Part shown: positions 44,378-52,738 of the stretch, piece after piece
Layout of the letters: each line of letters opens with the position of its first letter
How positions within the stretch are numbered: position 1 is the stretch's first letter
Source: Blautia sp. SC05B48
GTDB lineage: Bacteria; Bacillota; Clostridia; Lachnospirales; Lachnospiraceae
NCBI RefSeq assembly: GCF_005848555.1
Contig: NZ_CP040518.1
Location: 3,239,501-3,303,500, forward strand
Length of the DNA stretch: 64,000 nt
Direction: 5' to 3'
The notes under the pieces: model-generated
Told to the model about the DNA's origin: nothing
Databases searched by the model: none
Seen by the model: the letters and a program-made list of their open reading frames with translations, nothing else
Position numbers and translations under genes: made by a program

Positions 44378-44436
44378 AAAAAAGCTTTTGTACGTCGGAT
44401 CAGAATGAACGGTTACGAAAGCTTTTTTCTGTTTTC
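44378..44436 (+). terminator. his operon terminator
   Basis: A long stem GAAAAAAGCTTT-TGTA / TACGAAAGCTTTTTTC with a 21-base loop, followed by TGTTTT. Confidence 0.85.
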
Positions 44437-44531
44437 CCGGAATCTTAAAAGAATATGTACAATTTCGGTTAGGCATGATATACTTATCGTCAAAAGTGCG
44501 GAAATATAAAAAAGGAAAAGGGAAACAACCA

Positions 44532-45491
44532 ATGATCAAAATTGATGACTGGGTGATTGAAAAAGGAGAGAAGGCACAGGGGAAAATTAAGATCACAGGA
44601 TACGGCATAGCAATGCCGGCAACTGTGATATGCGGAGTGGAAGACGGACCGACGGTCCTGATCACGGCAGGAATACACAGTGCGGAGTATGTGGGAATCC
44701 AGGCAGCAATGGAACTTGCAAAAGAATTTCAGCCGGAAGAACTGAAGGGAAATGTGATCATCGTTCCACTGGTCAACGTCAGCGGCTTTGAGCATCGCAC
44801 CATGAGTCTGGTCTATGAGGATGGCAAGAACCTGAACCGCGTTTTCCCCGGAGATCCTGAGGGAACAGCTGCAGATCGTATTGCCTATACTATAGTGACG
44901 AAACTTTTTTCTATAGCAGATTATTATATCGACCTGCACAGCGGAGATGGGTTCGAACAACTTCATCCCTATGTTTATTATGTAGGGGTTGTAGATGAAA
45001 AAACAGCAGAGAAGTCATTGCATATGGCACGGCATATCGGCGTAAAATATGTAGTCCGTTCCACAACCGCCACAGGTGGCGCCTATAATTATGCTTCTTC
45101 TCTTGGAATTCCAAGTATTCTTATCGAAAGAGGCGGACACAGCTACTGGACCTGGGAGGAAGTAGAACAGGATAAAAGAGACGTCCGTCACCTTGTTTTT
45201 CATCTCCAGGGAAAGACGTGTCATGGTCTGAAGCATTACCGTCAGATGCTTCTTGAAAATGTAGTCTATGAATATGCGCCGTATACCGGATGCTGGTATC
45301 CATCCAAGAAGCCTGGAGAGTACTTCTTTAAGGGAGAAGAACTGGGTGAATTGAGAGATTACTATGGAAATTTACTTTACACGTCTATTGCAACTGAAAA
45401 CGGAGTCGTACTTTATCAGACAGCCAGCCTGAATATCATTGAAGACGGACCGATGATCGCATATGCGGCGATCACAGATACTCTGACCTGA
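44532..45491 (+). CDS. Succinylglutamate desuccinylase/aspartoacylase-type M14 zinc hydrolase
   Basis: A 319-residue metal-dependent deacylase or carboxypeptidase-fold enzyme. Zinc ligands are in GIHSAEYVG (H and E) and DYYIDLHSGDGF (H), with NLNRVFPG as the next conserved element and a C-terminal beta domain (TGCWYPSKKPGEYFFKGEELGEL). The substrate is unknown; related proteins act on N-acyl amino acids or small amides. Start at 44532 follows AAAAGGGAAAC; an upstream ATG at 44475 lacks a ribosome site. Single gene between terminators. Confidence 0.82.
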   Translation: MIKIDDWVIEKGEKAQGKIKITGYGIAMPATVICGVEDGPTVLITAGIHSAEYVGIQAAMELAKEFQPEELKGNVIIVPLVNVSGFEHRTMSLVYEDGKNLNRVFPGDPEGTAADRIAYTIVTKLFSIADYYIDLHSGDGFEQLHPYVYYVGVVDEKTAEKSLHMARHIGVKYVVRSTTATGGAYNYASSLGIPSILIERGGHSYWTWEEVEQDKRDVRHLVFHLQGKTCHGLKHYRQMLLENVVYEYAPYTGCWYPSKKPGEYFFKGEELGELRDYYGNLLYTSIATENGVVLYQTASLNIIEDGPMIAYAAITDTLT

Positions 45492-45550
45492 TAGTAAACA
45501 GACTTTTCAGAACGCTTCTGTCTGAAATCATATTGAAACAGTAAGAAAAC

Positions 45551-45610
45551 CGGGTTTTACCATTTGCTATTCTATTTGTAAAAACAGCGAGGTAAAATCC
45601 GTGTTTTTTT
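45551..45610 (+). terminator. Terminator of the M14 hydrolase gene
   Basis: Stem CGGGTTTTACC / GGTAAAATCCG with one G-U pair, then GTGTTTTTTT. Confidence 0.8.
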
Positions 45611-45715
45611 AGCAGATCAAATAAATTTAATTGTCAAATCCCCAATGGGGGATATATACAATTCAAGCATCTTTAACAAAATTTATGAGTTTTCAAAAAA
45701 TATAACATTTTTCCA

Positions 45716-45745
45716 TAGACATAAACTATAGTTTTATCGTATAAT
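45716..45745 (+). promoter_or_regulatory. Promoter of the B12-riboswitch operon
   Basis: TAGACA, 18-base spacer, TATAAT. A palindrome ATCCCC-AAT-GGGGGAT stands upstream at 45638-45653. Confidence 0.7.
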
Positions 45746-45788
45746 ATTTAGGTAATTTAACAGCATTTGCTGATTTTCACATCAGCCG

Positions 45789-45952
45789 TTGTAAGTTCCG
45801 AGAGGATTAATAGGGAAACCGGTGTAAATCCGGTACGATCCCGTCACTGTAAGGGGGAATCCTCAGACAAAATACCACTGGTCGAGTGCGTGAGAAATAG
45901 ACCGGGAAGGTGCCTGAGGGTAAGGATCCTAAGTCAGGAGACCTGCTTGCAA
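45789..45952 (+). promoter_or_regulatory. Cobalamin riboswitch
   Basis: Adenosyl/methylcobalamin-sensing RNA. Conserved pieces appear in order: AGGGAA, CCGGTGTAAATCCGGTACG, ATCCCGTCACTGTAA, ACCACTG, CCGGGAAGGTGCCTGAGGG, GGATCCTAAG and the B12 box AAGTCAGGAGACCTGC (45931-45946). The closing P1 helix is TTGTAAG (45789-45795) with CTTGCAA (45946-45952). A terminator follows 50 bases downstream, so cobalamin binding should stop transcription before the ABC transporter genes. Confidence 0.95.
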
Positions 45953-46001
45953 TTGTTTTAAAATGATTCTTACGGAAGATAGGAAGCATATTTTTTTATG
46001 T

Positions 46002-46028
46002 GCCCGTATTTCATCGCGGGCTTTTTTC
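46002..46028 (+). terminator. Riboswitch-controlled terminator
   Basis: Stem GCCCG / CGGGC with a 10-base loop and six T, between the riboswitch and the first permease gene. Confidence 0.82.
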
Positions 46029-46145
46029 GTGCAAATTTCTAAAATTCCATGCATGTTCTGCATAATAAGAATCCAGTAGTTTTTTTATCTAACTCAATTA
46101 AAACGGCAATGTTAAAATCGCATCAAATGAGGAAAGGAGTAAAAC

Positions 46146-47084
46146 GTGACAAAGAAACAAATAGGAAAAAGATTTCTCCAGATCATCATTGTATTATTTG
46201 GAATCAGCTTTTTCACATTTGGACTGACCTACCTGTCACCTGGTGATCCTGCGGAGATCATGCTGACAGAATGTGGTAATCTTCCGACACCGGAGCTTCT
46301 GGAACAGACAAGACATGAGCTTGGCCTTGATCAGCCCTTTCTCGTGCAGTATGGTTCCTGGCTGAAGGGTGTTGTTACAGGAGATATGGGACAGTCCTAT
46401 TCTTTCAAAATGCCGGTAACGGATAAACTGGTATCTTGTTTCTGGCCGACGCTGAGGATGTCTTTGCTGGCACTTTTGATGATGGTCATTATTTCCATAC
46501 CGCTTGGAATCCTGGCCGCTGTATATCAGAACAAATTCCCGGATTATTTTGTGAGAGGAATTACCTTTGTGGGAGTATCTGTTCCAAGCTTCTGGCTGGG
46601 CCTGATCCTTCTCAGTATCTTTGGTGTTCAGCTTCGCTGGATCAATGTAGCAGGAGGAAGTACGGATTTCAAGTCTATGATCCTTCCGGCACTGACTCTT
46701 GCACTTGCCATGTCTGCGAAATATACCCGCCAGGTAAGAAGTGCGGTGCTGGAGGAGCTTCACCAGGATTATGTGACCGGTGCAAGAATGCGTGGAATCA
46801 AAGAAAGCGTGATCCTTTGGAAACACGTTCTTCCTAATGTAATGCTTCCGCTGGTAACACTGCTGGGTCTTTCCCTTGGAAGCCTCCTTGGAGGTACCGC
46901 AGTTGTAGAGATCATTTACAACTGGCCTGGTATGGGAAATATGGCAGTAAAGGCAATTTCCTGTCGTGACTATCCTCTTGTACAGGGCTATGTACTCTGG
47001 ATCGCGATCCTGTACATGTGCATCAACCTGCTTGTGGATCTGTCCTACACTTATCTCGATCCAAGACTTAAGGAGGATAGATAA
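46146..47084 (+). CDS. ABC transporter permease, nickel/peptide type (NikB/DppB-like)
   Basis: A 312-residue membrane protein with an N-terminal span, an extracellular domain (SPGDPAEIMLTECGNLPTPE) and five further spans; VTGARMRGIKESVILWKHVLPN is the EAA loop that contacts the ATPase. It belongs to the dipeptide/nickel permease family (first permease). GTG start after AAAGGAG. First gene behind the cobalamin riboswitch, which suggests cobalt, a cobalt chelate or a corrinoid as substrate rather than peptides. Inference from regulation only. Confidence 0.88.
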   Translation: MTKKQIGKRFLQIIIVLFGISFFTFGLTYLSPGDPAEIMLTECGNLPTPELLEQTRHELGLDQPFLVQYGSWLKGVVTGDMGQSYSFKMPVTDKLVSCFWPTLRMSLLALLMMVIISIPLGILAAVYQNKFPDYFVRGITFVGVSVPSFWLGLILLSIFGVQLRWINVAGGSTDFKSMILPALTLALAMSAKYTRQVRSAVLEELHQDYVTGARMRGIKESVILWKHVLPNVMLPLVTLLGLSLGSLLGGTAVVEIIYNWPGMGNMAVKAISCRDYPLVQGYVLWIAILYMCINLLVDLSYTYLDPRLKEDR

Positions 47085-47912
47085 TTGAAAAAGGTATTAC
47101 GAGTATTTAAAGAAAATAAACAGTTCACTCTTTTCTTCATTCTGGGCCTGGTGGTAATTGGCGTTGCGATCTTCGCACCGCAGCTTGCGCCATATGATCC
47201 GCTGAATGCAGTTATGACTGAATCACTGCAGGAGCCGAGTTCCGCTCATCCGTTCGGAACGGATAAACTTGGACGAGATCTTCTTTCCCGTGTTATTTTC
47301 GGAACAAGAACTTCCCTGATCATGACATTATGTCTGGTTGCGGTGATTTTTGTGATCGGTACATTTTTAGGAGTTATTGCCGGATATTTCGGTGGCGTTG
47401 TGGACGCGGTGATCATGCGTATCGCAGATATGATGATCTCTTTCCCCGGCCTTGTACTGGCCATCGCCATTGCCGGTATGCTGGGACCAAACCTGGTAAA
47501 TGCCGTTATCTCCATCGCGGCTGTAAGCTGGACGAAGTATGCCCGCCTTGCAAGAAGTATGGTTTTGAAAGTCAAGAAGAGTCTTTATATAGAAGCTGCA
47601 GTGGTAAACGGAACAAAGACCTGGAAAATTCTTCTTGTACACGTTCTTCCGAACATGGTAACCCAGATGGTGGTAACTGCGGCAGCAGATATCGGAACCA
47701 TGATGCTGGAGCTGGCTTCTCTTTCTTTCCTGGGATTTGGTGCAACTGCGCCGACACCGGAGTGGGGACTGATGCTGAATGAAGGAAGAACTTACATGGC
47801 AAAAGCGCCATGGCTTATGATCTACCCTGGTATTGCGATCGTGATCTGTGTTGTTGTTTTCAATATGCTTGGAGACAGCATCCGTGATGTACTGGATCCG
47901 CGCCAGGATTAA
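47085..47912 (+). CDS. ABC transporter permease, nickel/peptide type (NikC/DppC-like)
   Basis: Second permease, 275 residues, with the family N-terminus (LAPYDPLNAVMTESLQEPSSAHPFGTDKLGRDLLSR-like, seen as HPFGTDKLGRDLLSRVIFG), five to six spans and EAA loop EAAVVNGTKTWKILLVHVLPN. TTG start directly after the previous stop; AAGGAGG lies inside the end of the first permease gene, so translation is coupled. Confidence 0.88.
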   Translation: MKKVLRVFKENKQFTLFFILGLVVIGVAIFAPQLAPYDPLNAVMTESLQEPSSAHPFGTDKLGRDLLSRVIFGTRTSLIMTLCLVAVIFVIGTFLGVIAGYFGGVVDAVIMRIADMMISFPGLVLAIAIAGMLGPNLVNAVISIAAVSWTKYARLARSMVLKVKKSLYIEAAVVNGTKTWKILLVHVLPNMVTQMVVTAAADIGTMMLELASLSFLGFGATAPTPEWGLMLNEGRTYMAKAPWLMIYPGIAIVICVVVFNMLGDSIRDVLDPRQD

Positions 47913-47972
47913 AAAACGTTTCTGTAACAAACCAACACCAATAATCAGTATATTTATCTTTAGGAGGATGAA

Positions 47973-49541
47973 ATGAGAAATAACGTAGTTAAAAAAGTGC
48001 TGGCTGCTACACTTGCATGTATGATGACTTTTTCTATGACAACAGTGGCTCAGGCAAAGGGCGATAAGAGCAGTGATAAGGAAATCACGATTGGAGTAAC
48101 AAGCTTTGCAGATACACTTGAGCCGACAGAGCAGTATTTCAGCTGGGTTGTATCCCGTTATGCGATCGGTGAGTGCCTTACAAAATTCGATGAGAACGGT
48201 GATATCGTTCCATGTCTTGCAGAAGAGTGGGACAACAGTGAAGATGGAAAAACATGGACATTCAAGATCCGTGAGGGTGTAAAATTCTCCAACGGCGATG
48301 ATATGACACCGGAGATGGTAAAAGCTTCCATCGAGCGTACAGCTGAGAAGAGCGACCGTGTTCCGGAGTTCTTTGACCTTGATAGTATTGAAGTTGACGG
48401 ACAGAACCTGATCTTCCACCTGAACAGAGCAAACGCAAACATGGCCGGATGCCTTGCAGACCCGCTGTTTCTGATCGTTGATACAAATGTTGATGATTCC
48501 ACATTTGCAATGGAAGGACCGATCTGTACAGGACCTTATGCAGTAGAGTCTTTCAGCCCGACAGACTCCTGCGTTGTAGTAAAGAATGAGAACTATTGGG
48601 ATGGCGAAGTTCCGCTTGACAGAGTTACTCTGAAATGTGTCGATGACCAGACAACACGTTCCATGGCTCTTCAGACAGGCGAGATCGATATCGCTTACAA
48701 CCTGAAAACAGAGAACCTGGTTGAGTTTGAGGGAAATGACAATTACGACATCCAGGAGCTTCAGTCTCTTCGTTCTACTTATGCATTCATGAACCAGAAT
48801 GAGGATCATGCACTCAGCGACAAGGCACTTCGTCAGGCACTTCTCCGTGGACTTGACAAAGAGACATACTGCAACACTCTTCTTGAGGGTGGTGCAACAG
48901 CTGGTAAAGCACCGGTTCCGCCAACACTTGACTTTGGATTTGATGATCTCAACGATGAAAACTCTTACGATCCGGACAGCGCTAAAAAGATCCTCGAGGA
49001 TGCTGGATACAAAGATGTTGATGGCGACGGATATGTAGAGACTCCGGACGGAGATCCGCTTGTTCTTGATTTTGTTATCTACACAAGCCGTGCAGAGCTT
49101 GGTGTATACGCACAGGCAGCACAGGCCAGCCTGAAAGAGATCGGTATCAACGTAAACCTGAATACAGTAAGTTATGAGACACTTCTTGACATGAGAGATT
49201 CCGGACAGTATGACCTTCTTATCTGGAACGTACTGGTTGCCAACACCGGTGACCCGGAGAACTACTTAAGAGAGAACTGGTACAGCTCTTCTGCAAACAA
49301 CACTGCAGGATATAACAATCCGGATGTAGATAAGCTTCTTGATGAGCTTGCTCAGACATTTGATGAGGATAAGAGAAAAGATCTCATCGTTGACATCCAG
49401 CAGGATATCATGGACGATGCAGCAACTGTATTCTTCGGATATGAGACAACTTACCTCTTCTCCAATAAGAAGGTAACTGGCGTTAAGATGTATCCGATGG
49501 ACTACTACTGGCTGACAAAGGATATCACTCTTGCCGAGTAA
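47973..49541 (+). CDS. Extracellular substrate-binding protein, family 5 (nickel/peptide type)
   Basis: A 522-residue SBP_bac_5 protein. Signal peptide of about 28 residues ending TVAQA-KG. Mature part has ITIGVTSFADTLEPTEQYFS, LAEEWDNSEDGKTWTFKIREGVKFSNGDDMTPEMV-like family region (DGKTWTFKIREGVKFSNGD), CTGPYAVESF and a late GDPENYLRENWYSS. The signal lacks a clear lipobox cysteine, unusual for a binding protein in a Gram-positive cell. TAGGAGGATGAA precedes the ATG. Substrate unknown; see the riboswitch. Confidence 0.88.
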   Translation: MRNNVVKKVLAATLACMMTFSMTTVAQAKGDKSSDKEITIGVTSFADTLEPTEQYFSWVVSRYAIGECLTKFDENGDIVPCLAEEWDNSEDGKTWTFKIREGVKFSNGDDMTPEMVKASIERTAEKSDRVPEFFDLDSIEVDGQNLIFHLNRANANMAGCLADPLFLIVDTNVDDSTFAMEGPICTGPYAVESFSPTDSCVVVKNENYWDGEVPLDRVTLKCVDDQTTRSMALQTGEIDIAYNLKTENLVEFEGNDNYDIQELQSLRSTYAFMNQNEDHALSDKALRQALLRGLDKETYCNTLLEGGATAGKAPVPPTLDFGFDDLNDENSYDPDSAKKILEDAGYKDVDGDGYVETPDGDPLVLDFVIYTSRAELGVYAQAAQASLKEIGINVNLNTVSYETLLDMRDSGQYDLLIWNVLVANTGDPENYLRENWYSSSANNTAGYNNPDVDKLLDELAQTFDEDKRKDLIVDIQQDIMDDAATVFFGYETTYLFSNKKVTGVKMYPMDYYWLTKDITLAE

Positions 49542-49555
49542 AGGAGCGTTTATTT

Positions 49556-50341
49556 ATGCTTGAAATCAAGGATCTTTCCGTTCAGTACGGAAAGCAGGCA
49601 CCTATCATTGAGCATTTCAATCTTTCCATGAAGAAAGGTGAGATCATCAGTGTAGTAGGAGAGAGTGGAAGTGGAAAAACAACTGTTATCCGTGCTGTTC
49701 TCGGCGCACTTGCCGGGGGCGGCCGGGTAAGTGCCGGTGATATCCAGTTCAACGGAAAATCTCTGCTTTCCAATACAAAGGATGAATGGAGAAAATTAAG
49801 AGGTACCCGTATTTCCATGATCTTCCAGGACTGCGGTGGAACCTTAAACCCGATTCGTAAGATCGGCAGTCAGTATGTGGAATATATTTGCACACATACC
49901 GATGTATCCAAAGCGGAAGCATGGAAAAAAGGATGCTCCATGCTTCAGAAAATGCGTCTTCCTGATGCAGAAAACATTATGAAAAGCTATCCGCACCAGC
50001 TTTCCGGTGGTATGCGCCAGCGAGTTGGTATTGCCATGGCTATGACATTTAACCCGGAACTTCTTCTGGCAGATGAGCCGACCAGTGCTCTGGACGTTAC
50101 TACACAGGCTCAGATCGTACGCCAGATGATGGAACTCCGTGATGATTTCGGAACGGGTATCATCATCGTTACCCATAACATCGGTGTTGCAGCCTATATG
50201 GCTGACCAGCTGGTAGTTATGCAGCATGGAAAAGTTGTGGATCAGGGAACCCGTGATGAAGTTATGAATCACCCGACCAGTGACTATACTAAGAAACTGC
50301 TGGCTGCAGTGCCGGAAATGGAGGGACAGCGTTATGTTTAA
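49556..50341 (+). CDS. ABC transporter ATPase (NikD/DppD-like)
   Basis: First ATPase, 261 residues. Walker [10 protein letters not shown], signature [15 protein letters not shown], Walker [14 protein letters not shown]-loop IVTHNIG. It is short, like NikD, and lacks the C-terminal oligopeptide (HPY) domain of DppD. AAGGAGCG precedes the ATG. Overlaps the second ATPase gene by 8 bases. Confidence 0.92.
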   Translation: MLEIKDLSVQYGKQAPIIEHFNLSMKKGEIISVVGESGSGKTTVIRAVLGALAGGGRVSAGDIQFNGKSLLSNTKDEWRKLRGTRISMIFQDCGGTLNPIRKIGSQYVEYICTHTDVSKAEAWKKGCSMLQKMRLPDAENIMKSYPHQLSGGMRQRVGIAMAMTFNPELLLADEPTSALDVTTQAQIVRQMMELRDDFGTGIIIVTHNIGVAAYMADQLVVMQHGKVVDQGTRDEVMNHPTSDYTKKLLAAVPEMEGQRYV

Positions 50342-51299
50342 TGAATCTGATATCGTACTTAGTGCGAAGCATATCGTAAAGCAGTTCCCGGCTTCCGGCG
50401 GCAGAACCTTAACAGCCTGCAACGATGTAAACTTAAATGTATATAAAGGAAAAACTCTGGGAATCGTAGGAGAGAGTGGCTGCGGTAAATCAACATTTGT
50501 CCGTATGGTCATTTCCCTTGACAAGCCGACCAGCGGTGAGATCCTTTACCATGGAAAAAATCTTGCAGATCTTTCCAAAAAGGAAACCTGGCTGAACCGT
50601 CAGAACATGCAGATGGTATTCCAGGATCCGCTTGCTTCTTTTGATCCGAAAATGAAGATCGTGGACATTCTTACAGAGCCACTGATCAATTATGGGAAAC
50701 TGAAAAAAAGTGAAAAAGAAGCCAAGGCCAGAGAACTTCTGGAGATGGTAGAGCTTCCTGGAGATTTTGTAGACCGTTATCCCCATAACATGAGTGGTGG
50801 TCAGAGACAGCGTATCAGTATTGCACGTGCACTTTCTCTGGAACCGGAGATTCTGGTATGTGATGAGGCTACCTCTGCACTGGATGTTTCTGTACAGGAA
50901 TCCGTGATCCAGCTTCTTGTGCGCCTTCAGAAAGAAAAGAATATCAGTATGCTGTTTATCTGTCATGACCTGGCGCTGATTCGTTCTTTTGCTCATCAGA
51001 TTGCAGTTATGTATCTTGGAAATATTGTAGAGGTAATTCCTGGGGAGGATGTTGCGAAAAACTCTCTCCATCCGTATACACAGGCACTTCTGGGAGCACA
51101 GTTTTCCATTCATATGGATCAGCACAAAAAGATCGAGAGTATTGAGAGTGAGGCACCAAGTCCTCTGGACGTTCCTCACGGATGCCCGTTCCAGAACCGC
51201 TGTGAGCATTGCATGGAAAAATGTAAAACAACAAGGCCTGTACTTAAGGAAATGGAAGCAGGACATGAAGTTGCCTGCCATTATGTAACTGAGAAATAA
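50334..51299 (+). CDS. ABC transporter ATPase (NikE/DppF-like)
   Basis: Second ATPase, 321 residues. Walker A GESGCGKSTF, signature MSGGQRQRISIARAL, Walker B ILVCDEATSALD, H-loop ICHDLAL, and a C-terminal oligopeptide/dipeptide domain with the cysteine motif CPFQNRCEHCMEKC, which in related ATPases can hold an Fe-S cluster. ATG at 50334 follows GGAGGGAC inside the first ATPase gene. Confidence 0.92.
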   Translation: MFNESDIVLSAKHIVKQFPASGGRTLTACNDVNLNVYKGKTLGIVGESGCGKSTFVRMVISLDKPTSGEILYHGKNLADLSKKETWLNRQNMQMVFQDPLASFDPKMKIVDILTEPLINYGKLKKSEKEAKARELLEMVELPGDFVDRYPHNMSGGQRQRISIARALSLEPEILVCDEATSALDVSVQESVIQLLVRLQKEKNISMLFICHDLALIRSFAHQIAVMYLGNIVEVIPGEDVAKNSLHPYTQALLGAQFSIHMDQHKKIESIESEAPSPLDVPHGCPFQNRCEHCMEKCKTTRPVLKEMEAGHEVACHYVTEK

Positions 51300-51317
51300 A
51301 GAAAGGCAAAAAACAGT

Positions 51318-52565
51318 ATGACATTTAAAAACTTAAAAATATTAGGCATTCTGCTGTTGATGCTTGCTGTTTTTGCTGTCAGCGGAAAAAAAGTTTCTGC
51401 TGCTGTGGAAGACGGAGATCTTCAGTATACGATCGGTGTTGTAGTATATAATCAGGATAGCCCGGAAATGAACATGTTTATGAGCTATTACAGGGATTAT
51501 ATCCAGCAGGGATTCCCAGTGAAGTTCTATTTTTCAGGAAGCATTAATTCCGCAGAGGATGAGATTGATTTCATTCGTGCAATGAAACTGCAGGGCGTAA
51601 GCGGAATCATCTCCTTCTATGGTCAGGATATTCAGAAGATTGTAGAAGCCTGCGATGAAGAAGAGATGTACTATGTTCTTGGTTCCGGAAGCATCAGCGA
51701 TAAAGATTATGAGCAGATAAAAACAAGCCAGTATTTCCTCGGAAGTGTGGGCCCGGATGCAAAGGCTGATTATGAGGCCGGTTATAATATGGCTGAGTAT
51801 TTTGCAGATACAGATACAAATAATTACCTCATACCGTCAGGCGGTGCTTCTAAGGGGAACTATATGCATCTCCAGAGAACCATCGGTGTTCTGGAAGGAC
51901 TGGCTGAAAAAGAAGGTCTGACCTATTCCGAAGATGTGGAAAAACTTGCTGCATCGGAGGAAACAACGGTTGTAGATGCCGGTAAAGATGATATCACCAT
52001 TACCATCTGTCCTGGATATATGACAGACCCAAAAGGAATCAATAACCTGAAACATGCTTTTGTAGATGGAGATTATGATGCGGTTTTCTGTACTTTCAAT
52101 GTTGATGAGATCATGAAACTCATTACATCAAAAGAAGAGGAGCAGGGGTCTAACATCAAGGTTGGAGCAGTTGACTGCTTCTCCATGGAAAACCATGATG
52201 AGATCAATGATGAGGATTCTTTTGGAAATCCTAAGATTGATTACATTGCCGGAAAATATGCATCCATGGGAGGCCCTGCTTTTGCGATCCTGTATAACGC
52301 AATGTCCGGTCATCCGGAGGCAAACACTGACGATACAGATTACAACACAGTTCGTCTGTATCAGGGATTCTGGAATGCATCGGATAAAGATACTTTCAAC
52401 GAGCTTTACGGATATACACAGGATATTTACGAAAATGCATACAGCTGTGCAGATCTGATGGAAGTGATCAAAGTTTACAATACAGACACCACACCGGAGG
52501 CTCTGAAAGTACTGACAGAAGCATATACAGTAGAAGACGTAGAGAAACGTATCGAAGAAAATTAA
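51318..52565 (+). CDS. Periplasmic-binding-fold type I (sugar/LacI-like) secreted protein
   Basis: A 415-residue exported protein. Signal peptide of about 29 residues (KNLKILGILLLMLAVFAVSG...VSA-AV), no lipobox cysteine. The mature part resembles type I periplasmic binding proteins: YTIGVVVYNQDSPEMNMFM, LQGVSGIISFYGQDIQKI, YEAGYNMAEYF, and DAVFCTFNVDEIM. This family normally works with sugar- or lipoprotein-type transporters, not with the nickel/peptide system it sits behind here. It follows the second ATPase by 18 bases and precedes the operon terminator, so it is part of the B12-controlled operon. Confidence 0.75.
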   Translation: MTFKNLKILGILLLMLAVFAVSGKKVSAAVEDGDLQYTIGVVVYNQDSPEMNMFMSYYRDYIQQGFPVKFYFSGSINSAEDEIDFIRAMKLQGVSGIISFYGQDIQKIVEACDEEEMYYVLGSGSISDKDYEQIKTSQYFLGSVGPDAKADYEAGYNMAEYFADTDTNNYLIPSGGASKGNYMHLQRTIGVLEGLAEKEGLTYSEDVEKLAASEETTVVDAGKDDITITICPGYMTDPKGINNLKHAFVDGDYDAVFCTFNVDEIMKLITSKEEEQGSNIKVGAVDCFSMENHDEINDEDSFGNPKIDYIAGKYASMGGPAFAILYNAMSGHPEANTDDTDYNTVRLYQGFWNASDKDTFNELYGYTQDIYENAYSCADLMEVIKVYNTDTTPEALKVLTEAYTVEDVEKRIEEN

Positions 52566-52583
52566 ACAGAAATGTTGAAAAGA

Positions 52584-52615
52584 GCTGAGCTTGTTTATCG
52601 GGTTCAGCCCTTTTT
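52584..52615 (+). terminator. Terminator of the B12-controlled operon
   Basis: Eight-bp stem GCTGAGCT / GGTTCAGC with G-U pairs, then CCTTTTTCTT. Confidence 0.65.
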
Positions 52616-52669
52616 CTTGTTATTTATACAATTTTATACAGAAAATATGTGAAAAATCCCAAAATACCC

Positions 52670-52698
52670 TTTACTTTCTTAAGTTAATATAATAATAT
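52670..52698 (+). promoter_or_regulatory. putP promoter
   Basis: TTTACT, 17-base spacer, TAATAT, 40 bases before the ATG. Confidence 0.55.
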
Positions 52699-52738
52699 CT
52701 ATAAATATGTGAAAACATACATGGAAGGGAGAGAAACA

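Noticed and set aside
44462..44488. Promoter of the M14 hydrolase gene with TATACT
   Set aside because: A -10-like hexamer exists but no acceptable -35 at 16-18 bases, so it was not listed.
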